From positions 1 to 9,675 of the forward strand of contig JANTHQ010000048.1 of the NCBI GenBank assembly GCA_024762375.1: DNA of 9,675 nucleotides. The letters run 5' to 3'. How positions within the stretch are numbered: the stretch's first letter is position 1; each line of letters opens with the position of its first letter. The notes under the pieces were generated by a model. That model was given only the letters and a program-made list of their open reading frames with translations. It did not search any database and was not told the DNA's origin. The stretch comes from Anaerolineaceae bacterium. Its GTDB lineage: Bacteria > Chloroflexota > Anaerolineae > 4572-78. A program made the translations under genes and the position numbers. Below are positions 1 to 6,631 of this stretch, in pieces.

Positions 1-1829
1 AACGACAGCGAAATAACCCGCAAACGGCGCAGCGCGTCTTGAAAGACATTAAATGGCACAGACATTTTCGTTTCATCAATATTGGCGTTGAGTGCCACCA
101 CATTACACTTGAGCGTGTTCAAAATACCCGGCAAAATATTCGCCGTGGGAGCGCTGGCATAGTCAACCACCAAATTGAACCCGACCTCTTGAATAACCGG
201 CACATCAATGGCGGCCATAAATCCTTCCAGATACGTTTCGGTCACACGGGGCGCATACGAAATCGAACCGATTTCATCCATATACACCCGCCGAAAATCT
301 TCGCGGAAGAAAACGCGTTCAATTTGGCGTTCCAAATCTTTGCCGATATTCAACCCGTTCACATCAAAAAACCGCATGTTCACCAGCATCTGGTCGTATG
401 GCGACAGCCGCACGTGCATACCGGCGACCGCGTTGCTCACGCGGGTATAATAACGTGCCACGGGGATGGGCTGCACGCCCAAATCGCTAACTTCCACCCC
501 CGCCGACGGCAACCCGGCTATCGCCGCCCGTTTGAGCATGCGCGGCGAACGGTGGGGGTCGCGGTTAAAAGTGACCAGCGAACCCTTTGGCAGCGTTGCG
601 CCGAACGCCGCACCCAGCCGCGCACTGAATTCCGGCGTAAAATCGACATTGGTCATCCCGGTCACGCCATATCGCCCGAAAAGCTCTCGCCGCCCCTGCG
701 AACCCCAGATAACGCTGTTTTTGATGGTCGCGCCCGGTTCAATTTCTTTGCCGGGCCAGATTTTCAAATTGGGATGGATGACCGCACCCTCGCCGATGAT
801 GGAACCGTCGCCGATGACTGCGCCTTCGTACACCACGGCTTTGGCTTTTAAACTGCAGTGGCGCAAAACCATCGCGCCGCGCAATTCTACCCCTTTGCCG
901 ATATAGCAGTTGCGCCACACAATGGAACGGTCAATCTCGGTGCGTTCCTCCACAATGGTATAATCGCGGATGACAGACGGCCCGCGAATAATTACATCGT
1001 CCATTATTTTTACCGAATCACCCAAAAACACGGGGCCAATCACGGTAGCCGACGGCGAGATTTCGTATTCACCTTCGGCCCAGATACCATCGCCAACGTC
1101 TCGGCCGAGTTTGATACCTTTCACTTTTCCTTCCAGCACGTCCGACGAAGCCTGCCGCAATGTTTCGATATTGCCGATATCGCACCAGTAGCCGTCAGCA
1201 ACATACCCGGCCAGCGGCAAATTCCGTTTCAACATATTGGGAAATAGCTGTTTGGAAAAATCGTATGCGGAACCGGGTGGTATCATATCGAGCACATCCG
1301 GTTCGACCACATATAACCCGGTGTTCACCGTGTCAGAAATTACCTCTCCCCACGACGGCTTTTCCAAAAACTGGGTAATGTAACCATCGCCATCGGTAAT
1401 GATGACACCATACTCCAGTGGGTTCGGCACTCGATAGAGGGTGAGTGTCGCTTTGGCTTGTTTTTCGCGGTGGAAAGCAATAATTTTTTGCAAATCAAAA
1501 TCAGTAATGGCATCACCGCTGATGACCAGAAACGTGTCATCGAGCACGCTCTGCACGTTTTTTACACCACCGGCTGTACCGAGAGGATTTTCTTCGGCAA
1601 AATAGGTGATGTTCATACCCAAATTGCTGCCATCGCCAAAATAATCTTGAATAATGCTGGCCATATACTGCACGGTAATCACCACATCTGTGATGCCGTT
1701 GCGTTTGAGCAAATCCAAAATATGGCCCAACACCGGTTTGTTGACGATGGTTATCATCGGTTTTGGACGCTCGATGGTAATGGGACGTAACCGCGACCCG
1801 GAACCACCGGCCATCACAACTGCTTTCAT
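1..1829 (-). CDS. Mannose-1-phosphate guanylyltransferase / phosphohexomutase-like fusion protein, 3' end cut by window
   Basis: I translated the reverse strand from the ATG at 1829 and got 609 codons without a stop, running off the window. Residues 1-235 are a sugar-phosphate nucleotidyltransferase: the signature GGSGSRLRP lies at 8-16, NPLGTAGG at 82-88, the SGD metal/nucleotide motif at 104-106, EKP at 156-158 and GYWCDIGN at 213-220. Residues about 255-378 carry hexapeptide-like repeats (left-handed beta helix). From about 384 a phosphomannomutase/phosphoglucomutase-like domain begins (FGRYGVTG, then NRDPHRSPRMLKRA at 422-435). By family, such proteins make GDP-mannose or a related activated sugar for cell-envelope glycans in the cytoplasm. 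The exact sugar and nucleotide cannot be read from sequence. An AGGA box at 1837-1840 (minus strand) sits 7 nt before the ATG and supports the start. The mutase active-site loop is unusual (see findings). Confidence 0.9.
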   Translation of the reverse strand, partial: MKAVVMAGGSGSRLRPITIERPKPMITIVNKPVLGHILDLLKRNGITDVVITVQYMASIIQDYFGDGSNLGMNITYFAEENPLGTAGGVKNVQSVLDDTFLVISGDAITDFDLQKIIAFHREKQAKATLTLYRVPNPLEYGVIITDGDGYITQFLEKPSWGEVISDTVNTGLYVVEPDVLDMIPPGSAYDFSKQLFPNMLKRNLPLAGYVADGYWCDIGNIETLRQASSDVLEGKVKGIKLGRDVGDGIWAEGEYEISPSATVIGPVFLGDSVKIMDDVIIRGPSVIRDYTIVEERTEIDRSIVWRNCYIGKGVELRGAMVLRHCSLKAKAVVYEGAVIGDGSIIGEGAVIHPNLKIWPGKEIEPGATIKNSVIWGSQGRRELFGRYGVTGMTNVDFTPEFSARLGAAFGATLPKGSLVTFNRDPHRSPRMLKRAAIAGLPSAGVEVSDLGVQPIPVARYYTRVSNAVAGMHVRLSPYDQMLVNMRFFDVNGLNIGKDLERQIERVFFREDFRRVYMDEIGSISYAPRVTETYLEGFMAAIDVPVIQEVGFNLVVDYASAPTANILPGILNTLKCNVVALNANIDETKMSVPFNVFQDALRRLRVISLS

Positions 1830-1883
1830 AAATTTATCCTAAATTATCAACACAAAAATGGGCGCACTGCTCCTGTGCTGTAT

Positions 1884-1889
1884 ATCATA
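1884..1889 (-). promoter_or_regulatory. Weak candidate -10 box for the minus-strand sugar nucleotidyltransferase gene
   Basis: Read on the minus strand this is TATGAT, about 55 nt before the ATG at 1829. No convincing -35 element lies 16-18 nt upstream, so this is only a tentative promoter. The repeat element starts about 40 bp further upstream and could have displaced or contributed regulatory sequence. Confidence 0.25.
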
Positions 1890-1920
1890 GCATAAAGCGA
1901 CAGAATATGAAACACGTCGT

Positions 1921-1930
1921 TTCGTTTTGC
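1921..1930. repeat. Left target-site duplication of element copy 1
   Basis: TTCGTTTTGC occurs immediately outside the left inverted repeat and again at 2145-2154 outside the right one. The match continues by CCGG on the right side, where the element's own first bases happen to read the same, so the true duplication may be 9 or 10 bp. Confidence 0.75.
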
Positions 1931-2144
1931 CCGGTTGTTGCAAAGTAAATTTTAAGGTGGGTGTATTCCGGCAGATTGCCACGTAGGGGGCGGCTCGCGA
2001 GTCGCCCCTACAAATTTTACATTGATTGCGAAAAATATCCGACAAGATTTACAGGATTATCATGATTCAATTTTCAGCAATCTTGTCAATCTTGTTAATC
2101 CTGTCTAATTTTTTACTTTGTCACACGACTTTGCAACAACCGTG
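1930..2144. mobile_element. MITE-like non-coding element, copy 1 (about 215 bp)
   Basis: This segment is repeated at 9313-9527 in the same orientation, at roughly 85% identity by eye. Its ends are inverted repeats: CGGTTGTTGCAAAGT at 1932-1946 and its exact reverse complement ACTTTGCAACAACCG at 2128-2142. It is bracketed by the direct repeat TTCGTTTTGC (1921-1930 and 2145-2154), read as a 9-10 bp target-site duplication, so the left boundary is uncertain by one base. Inside are a GTAGGGG...CCCCTAC palindrome with small defects (about 1983-2011) and two facing blocks of 9-bp ACARGATT-type units (about 2041-2060 and 2079-2105). No reading frame encodes a plausible protein. It fills most of the 394-bp divergent gap between the sugar nucleotidyltransferase gene and vanW; the rest of that gap is leader and promoter DNA. 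Confidence 0.85.
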
Positions 2145-2154
2145 TTCGTTTTGC
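2145..2154. repeat. Right target-site duplication of element copy 1
   Basis: Direct repeat partner of 1921-1930 (TTCGTTTTGC), directly after the right terminal inverted repeat. Confidence 0.75.
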
Positions 2155-2168
2155 CCGGCGATACTATT

Positions 2169-2197
2169 TTGCAACTCAACCTCAAACCTGCTACAAT
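2169..2197 (+). promoter_or_regulatory. Sigma-A/70-type promoter for the VanW-family gene
   Basis: TTGCAA at 2169-2174 (4 of 6 to consensus) and TACAAT at 2192-2197 (5 of 6) are separated by exactly 17 nt. The predicted start of RNA is near 2204, giving a leader of about 20 nt that contains the GGAG ribosome site. The promoter lies just outside the repeat element, so the insertion left it intact. Confidence 0.6.
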
Positions 2198-2223
2198 ACT
2201 TATGTCACCTTATGGAGCGACGT

Positions 2224-4032
2224 ATGGATTCTGCGGCACAAATGACACCGCAAAAAATTACATCGGTGGTTGTCCCGCGCGTGTTATTGGGGCTGATAAT
2301 CTTTGCCGGCAGCATGCTGGTTGTTCTGATTTTCGGCCTGTTAACCTACCAGATTTATTTTTTGAACCGGCTCTATCCCGGTGTAGAAATTGGCGGGGTG
2401 GATGCCGGACAACTGTCGCGGCAAGAAACCCGGCAATTGATTGCCCGGCAAGCCACCGACCTTCTGTCGCAACCGTTAACACTGGTAACCGACCGCGGCA
2501 CATTCACTTTCTCTGCCGAACAGCTCGGTGCGCGAGTGGATATTGACCGCACCGCCACCGCCGCGTTTGCCGTGGGGCGGCAAGGCAACTTTGCCCGCGA
2601 TATCCGCGTGCAAATGCAGGCACTCAGCCAACCGGTAAAAATCACCCCCATCATCAATTTCGATACCGGCCCGGCAAACAATGCCCTGTTAAAATTGTCG
2701 CAGCAGCTCGACCGCCCGGCGCGAAATGCGCAACTGGTGTTATCCGGCACGACGGTTCAGGCCATTCCAGCCGAAAACGGTTACGCAGTCGATATCGACG
2801 CCAACCGCGAATTAATTCGGAAAGCAATTTTATCACGAAACCACACCCCCCTCACATTGGTGACACACGCCACAACCCCGGCCATCACCATTGTGGAACC
2901 GGCACATCAAGCACTATCCGAAGTTCTCTCTGCCCCACTGACGCTCACATTCAACGAGCGGCAATGGATACTTTCGCCCGAAACACTCGCCGACTGGGTC
3001 ATCATCAGCGCAGAAATCCCGCCCGATGGGCCCGGTGAAATCACGGTTTCGTTTGACGAAGCCGCTATTTCCACCTATTTTTTTGACTTGGCAAAAGAAA
3101 TCAACCGCCAACCCGTTGATGCATGGTTCAATCTAGATGTGAACACATTCACGCTCACGCCCATCATCCCCAGTCAAACCGGATACACGCTCGACGTGGC
3201 GGCAGCCGTCACCATGCTGAAAAATCTGTGGCAAACCCCCGATGTTCATCAACTGACGCTGCCGGTGATTGTCACTCAACCGGCCGTCTCATCTGAACAC
3301 CCGGAGCAACTCGGCATCAAAGAATTGGTCAGTAGCGCCACCACCTATTTTAAAGGCTCGTCCAAAGACCGCATGCAAAACATTCAGGTTGCCGCTTCGA
3401 AATTCCATGGCGTTGTTGTACCACCCGGCGAAATTTTCTCGTTCAACCGCTATGTGGGCGACATCAGTGCCGAAAACGGTTTTGTTGAATCGCTCATCAT
3501 TCAAGGCGACCGCACCGCCGTGGGTATCGGCGGGGGGGTGTGTCAGGTCAGTACCACCGCGTTCCGCGCTGCGCTGTTCGGCGGTTTTGAAATTGTGGAA
3601 CGCTGGGCGCACGGCTACCGCGTTGGCTGGTATGAAACGGGCAGTATCCCCGGTTTGGATGCCACCATCTATACGCCCGATGTGGATTTCAAATTTCGAA
3701 ATGACACCGACAGTTTCATCCTCATTCAAACCGACACCAATTTACGCGCCGGAACCGTCACCTTTAACTTTTACGGCACATCACCGGGGCGCACGGTCAC
3801 CATTTCCGACCCGATTGAAGAAAATCGTGTGCCCCATGGTCCCGATATTTATCAGGAAGACCCCACGTTAAAACCGGGACAAATCAAACAAATCGACTGG
3901 GCAAAAGATGGGGTAGACGTGACAGTTTACCGCACGGTAACCGAAGGGGATACCGTTATTCATAAAGATACCATTTTCAGCCGGTATCGTCCGTGGCAAA
4001 ATGTTTTCAAAATTGGTCCCGAAGCCAATTGA
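2224..4032 (+). CDS. VanW-family cell-wall protein, membrane anchored (YoaR-like)
   Basis: 602 residues. I start at ATG 2224 because GGAG at 2214-2217 lies 6 nt upstream; the frame stays open back to 2026 but that extension runs through the mobile element. A hydrophobic segment at about 16-42 with little before it suggests an N-terminal membrane anchor and an extracytoplasmic body. It is followed by the YPGVEIGGVDAG motif (51-62) and two long beta-rich stretches typical of the 'putative peptidoglycan binding' repeats that precede VanW domains. The VanW domain covers about 380-515 with FNRYVGD and GIGGGVCQVSTT (Cys440) and AHGYRVGWYETG. The family was named from glycopeptide-resistance clusters but its biochemical role is unsettled; a role in cell-wall synthesis or remodelling is likely. 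No van resistance genes are nearby, so I would not call it a resistance gene. A run of seven G lies at 3532-3538. Confidence 0.9.
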   Translation: MDSAAQMTPQKITSVVVPRVLLGLIIFAGSMLVVLIFGLLTYQIYFLNRLYPGVEIGGVDAGQLSRQETRQLIARQATDLLSQPLTLVTDRGTFTFSAEQLGARVDIDRTATAAFAVGRQGNFARDIRVQMQALSQPVKITPIINFDTGPANNALLKLSQQLDRPARNAQLVLSGTTVQAIPAENGYAVDIDANRELIRKAILSRNHTPLTLVTHATTPAITIVEPAHQALSEVLSAPLTLTFNERQWILSPETLADWVIISAEIPPDGPGEITVSFDEAAISTYFFDLAKEINRQPVDAWFNLDVNTFTLTPIIPSQTGYTLDVAAAVTMLKNLWQTPDVHQLTLPVIVTQPAVSSEHPEQLGIKELVSSATTYFKGSSKDRMQNIQVAASKFHGVVVPPGEIFSFNRYVGDISAENGFVESLIIQGDRTAVGIGGGVCQVSTTAFRAALFGGFEIVERWAHGYRVGWYETGSIPGLDATIYTPDVDFKFRNDTDSFILIQTDTNLRAGTVTFNFYGTSPGRTVTISDPIEENRVPHGPDIYQEDPTLKPGQIKQIDWAKDGVDVTVYRTVTEGDTVIHKDTIFSRYRPWQNVFKIGPEAN

Positions 4033-4036
4033 TGAT

Positions 4037-4065
4037 TTGTAAACTGTGATAATCGAGAGTAAAAT
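4037..4065 (+). promoter_or_regulatory. Candidate promoter for holB-ricT
   Basis: TTGTAA at 4037-4042 (4 of 6) and TAAAAT at 4060-4065 (5 of 6) have a 17-nt spacer and sit just after the vanW stop codon. RNA would start near 4072, within the foot of the hairpin at 4069-4094. Read-through from vanW is the alternative. Confidence 0.4.
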
Positions 4066-4068
4066 TAG

Positions 4069-4094
4069 AATTTGGCGAGAAGTTTCGCCAAATT
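4069..4094 (+). terminator. Hairpin between vanW and holB: weak terminator or leader stem-loop
   Basis: AATTTGGCGA (4069-4078) pairs perfectly with TCGCCAAATT (4085-4094) around a 6-nt loop. Only a short T run (4093-4096) follows, so it would be a weak intrinsic terminator for vanW. If the promoter at 4037-4065 is used, the same stem would instead cap the 5' end of the holB mRNA. The sequence favours neither reading strongly. Confidence 0.5.
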
Positions 4095-4117
4095 TTGTGT
4101 ATGGCACAGAACACACG

Positions 4118-5104
4118 ATGGGTTATCAACTGGACAATTTTGTATTTGGGCATACCTGGGCAACCGATTTGCTGGCGCGTGCAATCGCCGCCGGAAAATT
4201 ATCGCAATCGGTGTTGATAACCGGTATGCCCCAGCTGGGAAAAACCACGCTGGCGCGCACGGTGGCAATGGCAATCAACTGCACCGCCCCCGAAAAACCA
4301 TGCGGGCATTGCGCGGCATGCACCAAAATTCTGGACGGCAACCATCCGGATGTACGCATATTGGATGATGACGATGCCCTCAAAATTGAAGAAGTTCGCA
4401 CCCTGCAACACGATTTATCGTTGACACCGCACGAAAGTCTGCAGAAAATCGCCATTTTGGCGAATTTTGACCGCGCCACCACCGGCGCAGCCAACGCACT
4501 GCTGAAAACGCTCGAAGAACCACCGGCGCACGCGATGCTGCTGCTGACTGCCCGCTCCACCGAACACTTATTGCCAACCATCGTTTCGCGCTGCCAAAAT
4601 ATCCATCTGCGTCCCGTTTCAACCGACGCCATCGCAGAGATGTTACAGCAGCAGTGGCACGTGCCCGCCGCAACCGCCACCCATCTGAGCCATCTTTCCA
4701 CCGGACGCCCCGGCTGGGCAGTGCAAGCTTTTCGCAACCCGGAAGTGCTGGAACAGCGAACCGCATGGTTAACCGATATGACAACCGCCCTGACCGGCGG
4801 CGCTGTCGCCCGTCTCGCTTTCGCCGAGCAACTGGCGAAACAATCGTTTTCGCCGAGCGCAATTTTAGATTTGTGGCTATCGTGGTGGCGAGATGTACTG
4901 CTGGCGCACAATCAAACGGCGGCGCATCTGGTCAATGTTGATATGGAAGACACCATCCGGCGCGCAGCCCAAAACCTGTCACAGGCACAAATTGTGGCAG
5001 CAATTGCCGAGTTAAAAACAACGCTGCAAAATTTTGATTACAACGTAAATCGGCGGCTGAATTTTGAGACATTATTGCTCAAACTGCCGCCGTTAAAGCC
5101 ATAA
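4118..5104 (+). CDS. holB: DNA polymerase III clamp-loader subunit delta prime
   Basis: 328 residues from ATG 4118; a longer GTG start at 4046 is possible, but it would translate through the hairpin at 4069-4094 and the family begins near 'FGHTWATDLLARAI'. No strong ribosome site is visible at either. It is an AAA+ clamp-loader protein that helps place the sliding clamp on DNA. Seen: P-loop GMPQLGKTT (36-44), zinc-type cysteines C55, C62, C65 and C68, the block GAANALLKTLEEPP typical of DnaX/delta prime, and an SRC motif (VSRCQ). The Walker B acids are missing: the position reads LANFDRA with A115-N116 where active members have D-E. This and the length argue for delta prime over DnaX (tau/gamma). 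ricT follows after 16 nt, the same order as holB-yaaT in Bacillus. tmk, often upstream elsewhere, is absent. Confidence 0.9.
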   Translation: MGYQLDNFVFGHTWATDLLARAIAAGKLSQSVLITGMPQLGKTTLARTVAMAINCTAPEKPCGHCAACTKILDGNHPDVRILDDDDALKIEEVRTLQHDLSLTPHESLQKIAILANFDRATTGAANALLKTLEEPPAHAMLLLTARSTEHLLPTIVSRCQNIHLRPVSTDAIAEMLQQQWHVPAATATHLSHLSTGRPGWAVQAFRNPEVLEQRTAWLTDMTTALTGGAVARLAFAEQLAKQSFSPSAILDLWLSWWRDVLLAHNQTAAHLVNVDMEDTIRRAAQNLSQAQIVAAIAELKTTLQNFDYNVNRRLNFETLLLKLPPLKP

Positions 5105-5120
5105 AAGGAAACGCTATCTT

Positions 5121-6086
5121 ATGCCGACTGTTGTTGGAGTTCGATTTAAACCCGTTACCAAAACCTATTATTTTCTACCTGTCGCCGGTGAAGAACCGCC
5201 CCACCTAAAAGACCCCGTCATTGTGAAAACCAGCCGTGGACAAGAATTGGGATGGGTTTCGATGGAGGCCAAAGAAGTCCCCAGTAGCGAAACAAAAGGG
5301 GATTTGAAACCGATTTTGCGGAAAGCAACCCCACTCGACCTGATGAGTTTAGAGAAATATCGCGCCCGCGAACCCGAAGCGCTGGCCAAATGCCGCGAAA
5401 AAGTGGCAGAGTTGAATCTGCCGATGAAAGTCATTCGCGCCGAATATTCATTTGATGGCTCGAAACTACTTTTTTTGTTCACCGCCGAGCAGCGGGTCGA
5501 TTTTCGGGAGTTGGTACGGGCGCTGGTTCGCTCATTCCGGACGCGCGTCGAAATGCGGCAAATCGGCGCACGCGATGAGGCAAAAATCATCGATGGCTAC
5601 GGCCGTTGTGGGCGGCAGTTGTGCTGTTCCAGCTGGCTCACCGAATTTCATCCCGTGTCCATCCGAATGGCCAAAAACCAGCAGCTACCCCTCGCGCCCA
5701 CCGAAATTTCTGGGGCGTGCGGCCGTTTGTTGTGCTGTTTGGCCTACGAAGATGACACCTATAAAGAAATCCGCAAGCAATTGCCGAAAGTCGGCACGCA
5801 TGTAACGCACATGGAACACGGGAAAGGTGTCATCAAGGGTTTAAATATTCTGAAAGAACATGCCATCGTCGATTTTGAAGGCAGCGGCAGGATAGAAGTG
5901 GCGGTAGAAACACTGCTGCTGCCGGGGCAAAAACCCCCCGAGCCAAAACCGGAAGAAGCGGCGGAACCGGTCGCTGAAAATGTCGCGGCATCGCCGCCAA
6001 CTGATAAATCCGTTGCGCCCAAGCCCAAACGTTCAAGCCAAAAGCGACGCAAACGCCGGCGGCGCAAACCGAAATCTAAAAACTAG
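5121..6086 (+). CDS. ricT: RicT/YaaT (PSP1 domain) regulatory protein
   Basis: 321 residues, from the ATG with GGAA about 10 nt upstream. In Bacillus, RicT (YaaT) forms a complex with RicA and RicF that carries iron-sulfur clusters and affects RNA maturation, biofilm, competence and sporulation. Here the PSP1-type core holds two cysteine groups, YGRCGRQLCC (C163, C168, C169) and GACGRLLCC (C200, C205, C206), as expected for cluster ligands. A beta-rich segment (about 226-268, HGKGVIKGL...IVDFEGSG) follows. The last 50 or so residues form an acidic/proline-rich linker and then a strongly basic tail (14 Lys/Arg in the last 22 residues), which looks disordered and nucleic-acid binding. It is most likely cotranscribed with holB. 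RicA and RicF are not in this window, so whether a Ric complex exists here is unknown. Confidence 0.9.
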   Translation: MPTVVGVRFKPVTKTYYFLPVAGEEPPHLKDPVIVKTSRGQELGWVSMEAKEVPSSETKGDLKPILRKATPLDLMSLEKYRAREPEALAKCREKVAELNLPMKVIRAEYSFDGSKLLFLFTAEQRVDFRELVRALVRSFRTRVEMRQIGARDEAKIIDGYGRCGRQLCCSSWLTEFHPVSIRMAKNQQLPLAPTEISGACGRLLCCLAYEDDTYKEIRKQLPKVGTHVTHMEHGKGVIKGLNILKEHAIVDFEGSGRIEVAVETLLLPGQKPPEPKPEEAAEPVAENVAASPPTDKSVAPKPKRSSQKRRKRRRRKPKSKN

Positions 6087-6127
6087 GGTCTGAACAACCA
6101 AACCACCGCCCGGTCCATCATAAACAA

Positions 6128-6195
6128 AAAACCACAAAACAACTCAACGGCAGAGCATCCATACCCGGCACACTGCTGAGATGTTTTGTGGTTTT
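6128..6195. terminator. Bidirectional intrinsic terminator between ricT and spoVS
   Basis: AAAACCACAAAACA (6128-6141) is the perfect reverse complement of 6182-6195. Above a single A-A mismatch, CTCA and GCAG (6143-6146, 6150-6153; 3-nt bulge) pair with CTGC-TGAG (6173-6180), leaving a 19-nt loop. The outer arms supply a T run on either strand (TTTT at 6192-6195 for plus, six T opposite 6126-6131 for minus). It sits between two convergent genes, so it can end holB-ricT and spoVS transcripts. The 135-bp gap holds nothing else I can identify. Confidence 0.8.
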
Positions 6196-6221
6196 AAATT
6201 CTCTTAAATTCGATTTATCTG

Positions 6222-6482
6222 CTAGCGCGGCTCAATAACAAAACGTAATGCAGTGCGCTCCTGACCATCAATTTCTACCTCGGTAAAAGATGGGACACAC
6301 ACCACGTCGATGCCATCAAGCGTGAGGTAACCCCGTGCGATGGCGGTGGCTTTTATGGCCTGATTCACCGCTCCTGCGCCAATTGCCTGAATTTCAGCGC
6401 GCCCGTTTTCTCGAATGACGCCTGCAATTGCCCCAGCTACAGATGTCGAGCGTGATTTAGCAGAAACTTTAATTACATCCAT
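6222..6482 (-). CDS. spoVS: Stage V sporulation protein S family (SpoVS)
   Basis: 86 residues, exactly the usual length for the family. The sequence begins MDVIKVSAKSRSTSVAGAIA and contains the conserved GAGAVNQAIKATAIARGYL and FVIEP blocks. A strong AGGAGG ribosome site (minus strand, 6491-6496) lies 8 nt before the ATG. SpoVS is a small cytoplasmic protein with an Alba-like fold, possibly nucleic-acid binding; in Bacillus it affects spore-coat formation and cell division, but it also occurs in many non-sporulating bacteria, including Thermus and Chloroflexota. No other spore gene is seen here, so a sporulation role should not be assumed. It has its own promoter (6571-6599) and shares a terminator with the convergent ricT. 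Confidence 0.95.
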   Translation of the reverse strand: MDVIKVSAKSRSTSVAGAIAGVIRENGRAEIQAIGAGAVNQAIKATAIARGYLTLDGIDVVCVPSFTEVEIDGQERTALRFVIEPR

Positions 6483-6570
6483 GAATGGTGCCTCCTACAA
6501 AGAATGTGTGTATGCTTGGTTGATGTCACATTGTTAGATTGGTACGGGCAATTGAGATAAATTATACTAT

Positions 6571-6599
6571 ATTGTACCTCATTATCCGTGGAGAATCAA
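6571..6599 (-). promoter_or_regulatory. Promoter for spoVS
   Basis: On the minus strand TTGATT (6594-6599, 4 of 6) and TACAAT (6571-6576, 5 of 6) are 17 nt apart. A second -10-like TATAAT reads at 6561-6566. The leader would be about 80 nt, ending in the AGGAGG ribosome site. It lies in the 149-bp gap between the sortase stop and spoVS, so spoVS need not depend on sortase transcription. Confidence 0.55.
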
Positions 6600-6631
6600 G
6601 CAACTTTCACATTTTTTGGCCGTGCAGCAGC

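Noticed and set aside
39..851. Open frame of 270 codons on the plus strand
   Set aside because: It is the shadow of the sugar nucleotidyltransferase gene, with the His/Arg-rich composition typical of antisense frames and no recognisable domain.
2026..2223. In-frame N-terminal extension of the VanW protein (66 residues)
   Set aside because: It runs through the non-coding repeat element and over the predicted promoter, whereas ATG 2224 has a well-spaced GGAG.
2224..4032. Vancomycin-resistance gene
   Set aside because: VanW domains are common in wall proteins of non-resistant bacteria and no vanHAX or vanRS genes are nearby.
4126..4911. Open frame of 261 codons on the minus strand opposite holB
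   Set aside because: Ser/Cys/Arg-rich antisense translation of a well-supported gene, with no ribosome site or domain.
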